Below are positions 62,401 through 64,000 of a DNA stretch of 64,000 nt, one piece after another; within the stretch, counting starts at the first letter, position 1; every line of letters starts with the position of its first letter. A program made the translations under genes and the position numbers. The notes beneath the pieces are model-generated. The model was given only the letters and a program-made list of their open reading frames with translations. It had not been told where the DNA came from and ran no database searches. This stretch comes from Bathymodiolus brooksi (taxonomy: Eukaryota > Mollusca > Bivalvia > Mytilida > Modiolidae). Location of the stretch: positions 34,817,103 to 34,881,102 of the forward strand of contig OY804575.1 of NCBI GenBank assembly GCA_963680875.1. Reading direction: 5' to 3'.

Positions 62401-63481
62401 GTTTTCATGTCACTCCTCATCTATGTGAGGGTTTATATTGCCCAACCTTCTGTCTTCATGTCACTCCTCATCTATGTGAGGGTTTATATTGCCCAATCTT
62501 CTGTTTTCATGTCACTCCTCGTCTATGTGAGGGTTTATATTGCCCAACCTTCTGTTTTCATGTCACTCCTCATCTATGTGAGGGTTTATATTGCCCAACC
62601 TTCTGTTTTCATGTCACTCCTCGTCTATGTGAGGGTTTATATTGCCCAATCTTCTGTTTTCGTATGTCACTCCTCATCTATGTGAGGGTTTATATTGCCC
62701 AATCTTCTGTTTTCATGTCACTCCTCATCTATGTGAGGGTTTATATTGCCCAATCTTCTGTTTTCATGTCACTCCTCGTCTATGTGAGGGTTTATATTGC
62801 CCAATCTTCTGTTTTCATATGTCACTCCTCGTCTATGTGAGGGTTTATATTGCCCAACCTTCTGTTTTCATGTCACTCCTCATCTATGTGAGGGTTTATA
62901 TTGCCCAATCTTCTGTTTTCATGTCACTCCTCATCTATGTGAGGGTTTATATTGCCCAATCTTCTGTTTTCATATGTCACTCCTCGTCTATGTGAGGGTT
63001 TATATTGCCCAACCTTCTGTTTTCATGTCACTCCTCGTCTATGTGAGGGTTTATATTGCCCAACCTTCTGTTTTCATGTCACTCCTCATCTATGTGAGGG
63101 TTTATATTGCCCAACCTTCTGTTTTCATGTCACTCCTGGTCTATGTGAGGGTTTATATTGCCCAACCTTCTGTTTTCATTACTTTTATCTTGTTTATGGC
63201 ATTTAAATTCATTGTTGATGATCTTCTCTGTGTTTTAAGAGTTGATAAAATTTTCTTGAGTTTTGTTTGTTCATGCCATGACTATACTAATTGATTTAAC
63301 AACAATCTCAACATTAGAGAACACAATGTCCCCTTCATGGGGTTAGGGTTATGGTGTTTAATGCCACTTTCAACAATATTTCAGTTATATCGTGGCGGTG
63401 TACCTTCCTAAATTATAATTGTATTATATATTTGAACATACCATTCTTTGTCTTTGATTTCTTGGCTTCAACTCCTTCGTT
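17037..63481 (-). CDS. MYT1: MYT1-family CCHHC zinc-finger transcription factor (spliced, 5' end outside the window)
   Basis: The gene is the mollusc counterpart of MYT1/MYT1L/ST18, nuclear DNA-binding factors that in vertebrates bind AAGTT-type sites and act in neural differentiation. Sixteen exons were placed from GT-AG borders and matching phase: 63442-63481, 55561-55642, 53696-54693, 51608-51718, 51087-51114, 45177-45239, 44205-44272, 42743-42874, 40021-40613, 38565-38591, 32054-32260, 30008-30151, 29472-29534, 20938-21048, 18796-18956, 17037-17419. They hold seven fingers of form C-x4-C-x4-H-x7-H-x5-C, an acidic glutamine-rich region after finger 1, the MYT1 domain after finger 3 and a C-terminal coiled coil. 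About 1,050 residues are encoded here, close to vertebrate MYT1 (a little over 1,100). Only the exon 9 to 10 junction is unresolved. The introns are unusually repeat-laden. Confidence 0.93.
17506..18273. mobile_element. hAT-like non-autonomous element carrying a 60-bp minisatellite
   Basis: The ends CAGTAATACC (left) and the inverted CTTGACTG (right) are bounded by TATATATA (17498-17505) and TATATATG (18274-18281), a plausible but low-complexity 8-bp target duplication. The left part is filled by the 60-bp repeat. The right part (GGTGGTCTCTAAATACAC and GAGGTGGTCACTAAAATAGG) looks like two copies of a subterminal motif. There is no transposase. The insertion begins 86 bp upstream of the exon 16 acceptor. 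Confidence 0.55.
17510..18150. repeat. 60-bp tandem array, about 11 units
   Basis: The unit includes TGTGACCATCCAAAGGAACA, TGGAAATAAAGTCACATAA and AACCTGTAAAAACCTGTCTA and recurs every 60 bp. Some units are a base shorter (CTGTAATACCTG and CTGTAAAACCTG variants), and the last is cut short. Both strands are open because 60 is a multiple of three. These frames are not genes. Confidence 0.95.
18274..18795. other. Unique part of intron 15
   Basis: AT-rich sequence between the hAT-like element and exon 15. I see no further feature. A 78-residue minus-strand open frame at 18173-18409 has no recognisable content. Confidence 0.6.
18796..18956 (-). CDS. MYT1: MYT1-like exon 15: zinc finger 7
   Basis: Acceptor TTTTTTTACAG, donor GTAATAGA. 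It encodes [20 protein letters not shown] and [20 protein letters not shown], then [14 protein letters not shown] plus G. The MKKAKLS segment after the last finger is nearly identical in vertebrate relatives. A Tc1/mariner-like terminal repeat begins only 40 bp upstream of this acceptor, at 18997. Confidence 0.96.
18997..20607 (+). mobile_element. Tc1/mariner-like transposon, copy 1 (1.6 kb)
   Basis: The left end TACACAAAGAAAAAAGTTAA is inverted at the right end (TTAACTTTTTTCTTTGTGTA), giving terminal repeats of about 26 bp that end in GGGTG/CACCC. The element is flanked by TA on both sides (18995-18996, 20608-20609), the target of this superfamily. It carries a decayed transposase gene (19267-20290). 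It sits in intron 14 of the MYT1-like gene, opposite in orientation. Confidence 0.9.
19267..20290 (+). pseudogene. Tc1/mariner-like transposase, inactivated (copy 1)
   Basis: ATG at 19267 opens [17 protein letters not shown], a helix-turn-helix start, with a GRPx-like linker (SSRPWVTS). The catalytic domain follows: HWSDESRF (first D), YMDNNARPH (second D) and [10 protein letters not shown] (E). I count 35 residues between the second D and the E, one more than the 34 of classical Tc1. The copy is dead: TGA replaces arginine at codon 40 (19384), and a 2-base loss near 19600 shifts the frame, so the catalytic half is in another frame (to TGA at 20290). Copy 2 has an intact arginine codon and no shift at those two sites. 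Confidence 0.88.
20608..20937. other. Unique part of intron 14
   Basis: AT-rich intron sequence between the transposon and exon 14. Nothing else seen. Confidence 0.6.
20938..21048 (-). CDS. MYT1: MYT1-like exon 14: end of zinc finger 6
   Basis: Acceptor TTTTGTAG, donor GTAAGTTT (strong). It reads [20 protein letters not shown], then [17 protein letters not shown] plus GT. It completes finger 6 (SASGCPLA is the typical finger 6 ending in the family) and forms the linker to finger 7. The intron on its 5' side is 8.4 kb and holds the 36-bp array and the foldback element. Confidence 0.94.
21425..21780 (-). mobile_element. tRNA-derived SINE, family 1, near full length
   Basis: On the minus strand the head reads GCATCGGTGGCATAATGGTT (A box) and later GATCGTGGGATCGAGCCCC (B box). 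The body has TCTACCCGCGGACTGTTGTT and CAGTGAGCTAGCACTATAAA. The tail has CCATGATATAGCTGAAAAG followed by TTGCTGAATTGGCATTAAAT. The order head, body, LINE-like tail is that of a SINE. The copies at 35005-35311 and 45728-45852 and the fragment at 54990-55090 share its body. Confidence 0.85.
21796..21958. repeat. Two-copy tandem duplication, about 81 bp
   Basis: GTTAAGATATTTTATAGATC (21797 on) and GTTAAAATATTTTATAGACC (21878 on) start two diverged copies, each ending in CTATATACTCCA followed by AGTT or CAGTT. It lies just beyond the head of the SINE. Confidence 0.75.
22508..23976. mobile_element. Dispersed 'ACTAGAGGCTC...AAGGTAAGCTA' element, copy B, with amplified units
   Basis: It starts ACTAGAGGCTCAGTGGGCTG with GTGTCGCTCACCT behind it and ends TTTGGCAAGGTAAGCTAAAA. 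The internal units carry the same phrases as copy A (CTACCAAGTTTCGGTTCATT, GGTTTCAGAGGAGAAGATTT) and the same terminal AATGTGAAAAGTTAATGGAC. It has about nine units of 150 bp. The open frames it creates are short and shift between units, so they are not genes. Confidence 0.75.
23977..25469. other. Unique part of intron 13
   Basis: AT-rich intron sequence. A faint SINE tail (GGTGTTCAGCAATTTTTCAG) is visible near 24507-24541, and a 29-bp direct repeat (CTGTAACTGAATACATCTAA core) at about 24878-24930. No gene. Confidence 0.5.
25470..27702. repeat. 36-bp tandem array, about 62 units
   Basis: The unit combines ACATACAGACAAATCTTGTT and ATCTCAAACTGAAGAA and recurs every 36 bp. The variants (ATATTG, ACTGTAGAA, AGCTGAAGAA, CAGCCAAATC) are arranged in blocks that repeat, showing higher-order copies. 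Three units near 26990, 27276 and 27456 lack two bases (ACATAGACAAATC). Since 36 is a multiple of three, both strands are open ([12 protein letters not shown] on plus, [12 protein letters not shown] on minus). I regard neither as a gene. Confidence 0.95.
27953..29138. mobile_element. Foldback element with mirrored tandem-repeat arms (1.19 kb)
   Basis: The ends CCGGTGTCATATGGTATTTT and the inverted AAAATACCATATGACACCGG pair perfectly and continue into GAACCC/GGGTTC. The left arm (to about 28475) holds about 13 units of GGGTAGGGGGGTCGATATAC CATG type. The right arm (from about 28757) holds about nine inverted units, CATGGTATATCGACCCCCCT. The core, 28476-28756, is AT-rich and itself partly palindromic (TTTCAAAATTTC runs). 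A weaker outer inverted pair, TTTGATTCTAAAAT at 27783-27796 and 29188-29201, may mark a larger older element. There is no coding capacity. Confidence 0.85.
29472..29534 (-). CDS. MYT1: MYT1-like exon 13: first part of zinc finger 6
   Basis: Acceptor TTTTTAG, donor GTACATTG. It encodes [20 protein letters not shown] plus AG. At 63 nt it has the same length and phase as exon 6 and is cut at the same point of the finger. Confidence 0.95.
29535..30007. other. Intron 12, no gene
   Basis: AT-rich. A diverged duplication of about 105 bp (AATACACAA...TTTTGTACTG...GACAATCTATTTGA) occupies about 29793-29997. Confidence 0.55.
30008..30151 (-). CDS. MYT1: MYT1-like exon 12: zinc finger 5
   Basis: Acceptor TTTGTAG, donor GTAAGTTT. 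It encodes [20 protein letters not shown] and [14 protein letters not shown], then a charged linker ([13 protein letters not shown]) plus CG. This finger matches the family consensus exactly. The basic segment AAKLKR could add to nuclear import or DNA contact, which is inference. Confidence 0.96.
30562..31212. repeat. 50-bp tandem array, about 13 units
   Basis: The unit has ATAATAACCTGTTCAAACCA, TGTGTATCACAGTATACTTA and TGACTTTATA and recurs every 50 bp. Units are almost identical, with only TGTATATCAC versus TGTGTATCAC seen as a variant. The homogeneity suggests recent expansion. It lies in intron 11. Confidence 0.97.
31213..31771. other. Unique part of intron 11
   Basis: AT-rich with a T run near 31423-31442. 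No feature supported. Confidence 0.55.
31772..31935. mobile_element. Palindromic MITE, about 164 bp
   Basis: The left end ACAATATACGTACATTGTCG followed by TTAAATATAAAATTAATTTG is mirrored on the right by CAAATAAATTTTATATTTTC followed by CGATAATGTACGGATATTGT. The inner part (GAAACAGGCTAGAAAAGC and GATTTTCTACCAGTTTC) also pairs imperfectly, so the whole element can fold into one hairpin. No target duplication was assigned. Confidence 0.75.
32054..32260 (-). CDS. MYT1: MYT1-like exon 11: zinc finger 4
   Basis: Acceptor TTTACTAG, donor GTAGGTGA. It encodes [20 protein letters not shown], then SGKGDNSQ, then the finger [12 protein letters not shown]...[14 protein letters not shown], then [13 protein letters not shown] plus AA. 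All five ligands are present. A serine replaces the usual proline in CPTSGC. The end joins to A in exon 12 to give lysine before finger 5. Confidence 0.94.
32833..34458 (+). mobile_element. Tc1/mariner-like transposon, copy 2 (1.6 kb)
   Basis: The left end TACACAAAGAAAAAAGTTAA is the same as copy 1 and follows TA (32831-32832). The right end (AACTTTTTTCTTTTTGTAAA) is degenerate in its last bases. It is clearly homologous to copy 1 along its whole length. It sits in intron 10 of the MYT1-like gene. Confidence 0.88.
33103..34130 (+). pseudogene. Tc1/mariner-like transposase, inactivated (copy 2)
   Basis: ATG at 33103 gives [17 protein letters not shown] and then [11 protein letters not shown], with the linker SGRPQVTSD. 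It breaks at TGA 33472-33474, where copy 1 has CGA. Two extra bases near 33554 (GGTCACAGATGAG against GGTCAGACGAG) shift the frame at the first catalytic D. TAG at 33969-33971 replaces the CAG of copy 1. Catalytic blocks [15 protein letters not shown] and [10 protein letters not shown] are readable. The lesions differ from those in copy 1, so the two decayed independently. Confidence 0.88.
34459..35004. other. Unique part of intron 10
   Basis: AT-rich. A 62-residue minus-strand open frame at 34789-34977 has no recognisable content. Nothing else seen. Confidence 0.55.
35005..35311 (-). mobile_element. tRNA-derived SINE, family 1, diverged copy
   Basis: It has the same order as 21425-21780 read on the minus strand: a head with CATCAGTGGTTTAATGGTTA and GATCATAGAGTCCCTGG (degenerate B box), a body with TCCGCGAAGTGTTGCTTCAG and a tail with AGTTGGCATTAAACAG. 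It is more diverged than the 21-kb copy. Confidence 0.75.
35312..36689. other. Unique part of intron 10, no gene
   Basis: AT-rich. An 89-residue plus-strand open frame at 35807-36076 is rich in F and V because the DNA is T-rich, and looks like chance. Confidence 0.5.
36690..37932. mobile_element. Degenerate copy D of the dispersed ACTAGAGGCTC element
   Basis: It starts ACTAGAGGCTCACCTCAGCC with TTGCCCACTTGGTTAT behind it. Typical interior phrases follow at intervals (AGTGGCTGCCATCTTGGATT, CAGCCAATCAGAAAGCATTA, CTAGCAGCCATTTTGAAATT), and it ends near AACTGTGAAAAGGTGATGGA. It lacks the tandem amplification seen in copies A to C. Confidence 0.5.
37933..38564. other. Unique 3' part of intron 10
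   Basis: AT-rich, no feature supported beyond a small repeat of AGACAAGCCAGATGGCAA-type sequence near 38475-38520. Confidence 0.5.
38565..38591 (-). CDS. MYT1: MYT1-like exon 10: candidate 27-nt microexon
   Basis: Acceptor TCTTTACAG, donor GTAATTTT. In the phase required by exon 11 it reads SIWDLNTE plus AG, which joins to G to give arginine before SRSPSEF. Vertebrate proteins have a W-D-L motif in the region before finger 4, which is weak support. Its 5' phase needs two bases from the preceding exon, and I could not identify that donor. Confidence 0.55.
38592..40020. other. Region between exons 9 and 10
   Basis: AT-rich. A candidate 56-nt exon could lie at about 39308-39364 on the minus strand (acceptor ACTCTAG, donor GTAAGCAT). 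It is open only in the phase that fits the internal GTAAAG donor of exon 9 ([18 protein letters not shown]). It does not restore the frame of exon 10, so I do not annotate it as coding. A minus-strand AATAAA lies near 39578-39583 and could serve the short isoform. Confidence 0.4.
40021..40613 (-). CDS. MYT1: MYT1-like exon 9: MYT1 domain, open to an in-frame stop
   Basis: Acceptor TTTTTTCTAG. The exon begins [18 protein letters not shown] and continues [20 protein letters not shown], the conserved MYT1 domain core, then a serine/threonine-rich stretch ([20 protein letters not shown]). The frame stays open to TGA at 40021-40023 after GYILLPQ. The best-looking internal donor is G then GTAAAGTC at 40158/40157, but its phase does not fit exon 10. 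Weaker donors that do fit are AG|GTCTGT and AT|GTTGCC. So either this is the last exon of a short isoform, or an exon between here and 38591 was missed. Confidence 0.85.
41041..41672. repeat. 31-bp tandem array, about 20 units
   Basis: The unit has AGTACAGGACGATATTAATC and AGTAATAATCA and recurs every 31 bp. The variants GATGAT, GACAAT, CACTAATAATC and AGTATGAT are scattered. It lies in intron 8. Confidence 0.95.
42095..42150 (+). mobile_element. SINE 3'-tail fragment
   Basis: GTGCCATGATATTGCTGAAA followed by TTACTTGCTTGGTGTTAAAC is the shared SINE tail without a head. Confidence 0.55.
42200..42640. mobile_element. Degenerate copy E of the dispersed element
   Basis: Interior phrases of copy C recur (CCCAGGACCATCCTATTCAA, AACAGCCATCTTTGATATA, AGTTTGGTCTGATTTAGCCA) and the segment ends TATGAGGTGATAAA, resembling AGGTGAGCTAAA. 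The start is not clear. Confidence 0.45.
42743..42874 (-). CDS. MYT1: MYT1-like exon 8: linker between finger 3 and the MYT1 domain
   Basis: Acceptor TTTGGTAG, donor GTGTGTAA. It encodes [20 protein letters not shown], then [20 protein letters not shown], then VPAS plus G. Both flanking phases match. The segment is open only in this frame. I cannot name a motif in it. Confidence 0.88.
43470..43974. mobile_element. Inverted-repeat element, about 505 bp
   Basis: GAGTCCCGAGATGCGTTCAA and CATCATAGCTGCTAGG on the left are inverted on the right as AGCTGCTACGATATTGAACC followed by CAGGACTC. The arms are rich in GCTAG/CTAGC motifs and extend about 60 bp with mismatches. The interior is AT-rich, without coding capacity. 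It lies in intron 7. Confidence 0.7.
44205..44272 (-). CDS. MYT1: MYT1-like exon 7: end of zinc finger 3
   Basis: Acceptor ATTATAG, donor GTCAGTTG. Joined to exon 6 it reads [20 protein letters not shown] then KKS, completing the fifth ligand of finger 3. The SGCPIAA sequence is shared with vertebrate finger 3. Confidence 0.92.
44273..45176. other. Intron 6, no gene
   Basis: AT-rich sequence with no repeat or element I can support. Confidence 0.55.
45177..45239 (-). CDS. MYT1: MYT1-like exon 6: first part of zinc finger 3
   Basis: Acceptor TTTTTAG, donor GTAAAGTC. It encodes [20 protein letters not shown] plus AG. The [11 protein letters not shown] variant is the characteristic finger 3 form of the family. 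The intron falls right after the histidine-arginine pair, as in fingers 1 and 6. Confidence 0.94.
45728..45852 (-). mobile_element. SINE family 1 fragment
   Basis: TGTTATTTAATGCCAACTCA, CTGAAACAACAGTCTACAGA and CTCTGACACATTATTCTGAT match the tail and body of the copy at 21425-21780. The head is missing. Confidence 0.7.
46005..46213 (-). mobile_element. tRNA-derived SINE, family 2
   Basis: On the minus strand it has a B-box-like GTTGTGAGTTCGAACTCC, then CATTATGTGATAAAAATAGT, CAGTGACTTGCGACAGGTCA and GTGGTTTTCTCCGG, and the tail CCACGATATAACTGAAATAT with GTGGCGTTAAACACCATAAA. The same sequence order is on the plus strand at 52953-53180. Confidence 0.75.
47040..47386. mobile_element. Diverged dispersed mytilid repeat
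   Basis: GGGAAATACTGAGATGTGGA, TCCATGAGACAACGAACGAT, CAGTCTTCAACAATGAACAA and GGCCCCAGACCAGAC follow in the order of a repeat I remember as very common in Mytilus (it normally reads AATGAGACAACTCTCCATCC). It abuts the start of the next element at 47387. Confidence 0.5.
47387..49476. mobile_element. Dispersed element, copy C, with about five ~310-bp internal units
   Basis: It starts ACTAGAGGCTCCCAGGAGCC with TAATCGCTCCCCTGG behind it, and ends TGACCCTTTGGGTCAGGTGA with ACTAAAAA. The interior repeats at 303-312 bp: AGCAGCCATCTTGAA, GACCATCCCTGCCAGG, TTTAATTTGGTTCAGCGGTT, TCAGAGGAGAAGATTTAAAT, AAAATATGCCTAATTTGCAT. Each unit carries a plus-strand frame of about 66 residues (for example ending [13 protein letters not shown]), kept by unit copying. 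The GGTTTCAGAGGAGAAGATTT core is shared with copies A and B. Confidence 0.75.
49477..51086. other. Remainder of intron 5, no gene
   Basis: Unique-looking AT-rich DNA with a run of 14 G at 50060-50073 and an 18-T run at 50594-50611. No feature supported. Confidence 0.5.
51087..51114 (-). CDS. MYT1: MYT1-like exon 5: 28-nt microexon linking fingers 2 and 3
   Basis: Acceptor TTTTGTAG, donor GTAAGAT (strong). In the phase set by exon 4 it encodes VVAMHESLA plus AG. The vertebrate proteins have a closely similar MHES-containing linker at this place, which supports the call despite the tiny size. Exon 6 supplies the A completing an arginine codon. Confidence 0.85.
51115..51607. other. Intron 4, no gene
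   Basis: AT-rich sequence between the microexon and the finger 2 exon. Nothing seen. Confidence 0.55.
51608..51718 (-). CDS. MYT1: MYT1-like exon 4: zinc finger 2
   Basis: Acceptor TATTTTAG, donor GTATAAC. The exon starts [15 protein letters not shown] (its aspartate completed by the G from exon 3), continues [14 protein letters not shown] and ends MKSQAPPE plus G. All five ligands of the finger are present in one exon. Finger 2 pairs with finger 3 as the central DNA-binding pair in this family. Confidence 0.95.
52195..52250 (-). mobile_element. SINE 3'-tail fragment with GATT run
   Basis: CTGATTGATTGATTGATTTT then TGGTGTTTAATGCCACTTTC and AGCAATATTTCTT is the reverse complement of the shared SINE tail with its short terminal repeat. 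Confidence 0.65.
52953..53185 (+). mobile_element. tRNA-derived SINE, family 2, near full length
   Basis: The head GGGGCCGTCGTGGTCGCAAT and GTTGTGAGTTTGAGCCCCGC (B box), the body ACAACATTATGTGATAAAGT, CAGTGACTTGCGATAGGTCA and GTGGTTTTCTCCGGTTTCCT, and the tail GAAAGTGGCATTAAACACCA run in SINE order on the plus strand. Intron 3 otherwise looks unique. Confidence 0.8.
53696..54693 (-). CDS. MYT1: MYT1-like exon 3: end of finger 1 and acidic glutamine-rich domain
   Basis: It starts [13 protein letters not shown], supplying the last cysteine of finger 1, and continues for about 330 residues to DEVGK. The middle is strongly acidic ([34 protein letters not shown]). It contains a degenerate 14-16 residue repeat built around QSQ ([46 protein letters not shown]). 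Vertebrate MYT1 has an acidic stretch in the same place. The donor is GGGAAAG then GTGGTGTATT. The frame continues past this donor to a stop at 53619, so retention would add about 26 unrelated residues. The acceptor is tandemly duplicated just upstream (see 54666-54770). Confidence 0.92.
54666..54770 (-). repeat. 53-bp tandem duplication spanning the exon 3 splice acceptor
   Basis: Two adjacent copies (54666-54718 and 54719-54770) each contain ATTGGCAGCCAGTGGACAAC, TCTGAAGACTGAATATG and AAAAACAG. Each carries 28 bases of exon 3 coding sequence, the TATTCAG acceptor and 25 bases of intron. The copies differ only at their far edge (AGATAACATT versus AGCTAACAC). Use of the upstream acceptor would start the exon at 54746 and insert 53 bases, shifting the frame to a TAA about 38 codons on. 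Confidence 0.9.
54990..55090. mobile_element. SINE family 1 body fragment
   Basis: AGACTGGTTGGCTTGTAATC, AGGATAATGTGTCTGAGTG and TTTCAGTGAGCTAGCACTAT match the middle of the copy at 21425-21780. Head and tail are missing. Confidence 0.65.
55561..55642 (-). CDS. MYT1: MYT1-like exon 2: first part of zinc finger 1
   Basis: Acceptor TTGTAG precedes ATGCTGTAACAG and donor GTGAGTAATA follows. The exon encodes [13 protein letters not shown] and then [14 protein letters not shown], the first four zinc ligands (C, C, H, H) of finger 1. It ends in TG, two bases of the next cysteine codon. The finger departs from the [11 protein letters not shown] consensus, as finger 1 often does in the family. The intron before it holds the 7.3-kb 51-bp array. 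Confidence 0.9.
55900..63179. repeat. 51-bp satellite array in intron 1, about 142 units
   Basis: The unit has TCATGTCACTCCTCATCTAT, GTGAGGGTTTATATTGCCCA and ACCTTCTGTTT, recurring every 51 bp. Two sites vary independently (CTCATC/CTCGTC and CCAACC/CCAATC). About 15 units have an extra AT (TCATATGTC, 53 bp), at spacings of 51n+2. Longer blocks repeat at 1022 bp (20 units plus 2): for example, the rare CTGTCTTCATG variant occurs at about 61430 and 62452. The 17-residue periodic open frames ([17 protein letters not shown]) are by-products of a unit length divisible by three and switch frame at each 53-bp unit. Confidence 0.97.
63340..63405 (-). mobile_element. SINE 3'-tail fragment
   Basis: GGTTATGGTGTTTAATGCCA then CTTTCAACAATATTTCAGTT and ATATCGTGGCGGTG is the reverse complement of the shared SINE tail. 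It lies 37 bp downstream, in transcription order, of exon 1. Confidence 0.7.
63442..63481 (-). CDS. MYT1: MYT1-like exon 1 in window (40 nt)
   Basis: The minus strand reads GTGTTTTAG then the exon then GTATGTTC, so both splice sites are good. It encodes [13 protein letters not shown] plus the first base of an aspartate codon. This phase joins exactly to the AT at the start of exon 2. The lysine-rich peptide just before finger 1 is typical of a linker or nuclear-localisation segment. An acceptor at its 5' side means more upstream exons exist outside the window. The next 500 bases to the edge showed no exon I could support. Confidence 0.75.
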
Positions 63482-64000
63482 CTAAAACACAAGTACATGC
63501 ATACTGATATTAAAAAGAATACCAACAAACAACTATTTTCTCTATTATTCATGATATTATTGTCTGGATTATATATCATAGTTAATTTTCTTAAAAGAAG
63601 ATTTCCTACCAATATATGTTTTACAATGGCAGTCATCTTGAATTTTCTGATAAATAAACCCCAATAAATATGGCCTTTGTATATATATGATGTAGCAGGA
63701 CATAGTACCATTCCTATCACATGAAAATTCCAGCAGAAATATATTTGGTTTCTGAGAACCTGCTTGAAACTTCCACTAATCCTATTTCAAAAACTATTTT
63801 AAGAACTTGAAGTAATTTTATCTGTGTGTGTGTCAATGACAAGAGTGAGCTGCCTTTTTTTGCATTAAATAGTTTCAAGTTTAAGTTCAGTAATATGGGG
63901 TAGATATAAGGCATTTTTCAACAAGATGCAGAACATTTGTTTGTAAACTTTTGTGTCAAAAGCTGATGCAGAAATATCCAATACACATTAAATCAAATTA
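63482..64000. other. Upstream intron of the MYT1-like gene, to the window edge
   Basis: AT-rich. I looked for another exon and found none with both splice sites and a fitting phase. Short minus-strand open frames (63424-63720, 63717-63914) have no recognisable content. Confidence 0.5.

Noticed and set aside
55830..63294. Plus-strand frames up to 763 residues with a 17-residue repeat
   Set aside because: They are translations of the 51-bp array, change frame at every 53-bp unit, and lie inside an intron of the minus-strand gene.

Overview
The window is eukaryotic and reads as a bivalve mollusc genome, most likely a mussel (Mytilidae). The reasons are an AT-rich background, small spliced exons with GT-AG borders, tRNA-derived SINEs with a tail I know from molluscs, and several dispersed repeats that I remember as abundant in Mytilus (9212-9455, 47040-47386, and the multi-copy family starting near 11434, 22508 and 47387). 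The species call rests on memory of those repeats, not on a search.

One real gene could be assembled. It lies on the minus strand, from 63481 (further 5' exons are outside the window) down to a stop codon at 17037. It is a MYT1/MYT1L/ST18-family CCHHC zinc-finger transcription factor. I placed sixteen coding exons by reading splice sites and reading phase. They encode seven C-x4-C-x4-H-x7-H-x5-C fingers in the order 1 / acidic domain / 2-3 / MYT1 domain / 4-5-6-7 / C-terminal coiled coil, the layout of vertebrate MYT1. Every junction keeps frame except the one between exon 9 and exon 10. Exon 9 also has an in-frame stop at 40021, so it may end a short isoform.

Almost everything else is repeats. 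There are seven tandem arrays. Two lie downstream of the gene: 69 bp units at 1-9066 and 34 bp units at 9835-10307. Five lie in its introns: 60 bp at 17510-18150, 36 bp at 25470-27702, 50 bp at 30562-31212, 31 bp at 41041-41672 and 51 bp at 55900-63179. The introns and 3' region also hold two decayed Tc1/mariner-like transposons (18997-20607 and 32833-34458), a foldback element (27953-29138), hAT-like and other inverted-repeat elements, several SINEs, and internally amplified copies of a dispersed element. A decayed CR1/Jockey-type retrotransposon tail lies outside the gene at 10320-10800.

The long repetitive reading frames over the arrays (for example the 23-, 12- and 17-residue periodic proteins) exist because the unit lengths are multiples of three. 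I do not treat them as genes. The points most worth checking are a 53 bp duplication of the exon 3 splice acceptor, the exon 9 stop, a transposon end about 40 bp from the last finger's splice site, the repeated intron position inside three fingers, and the large intronic arrays.
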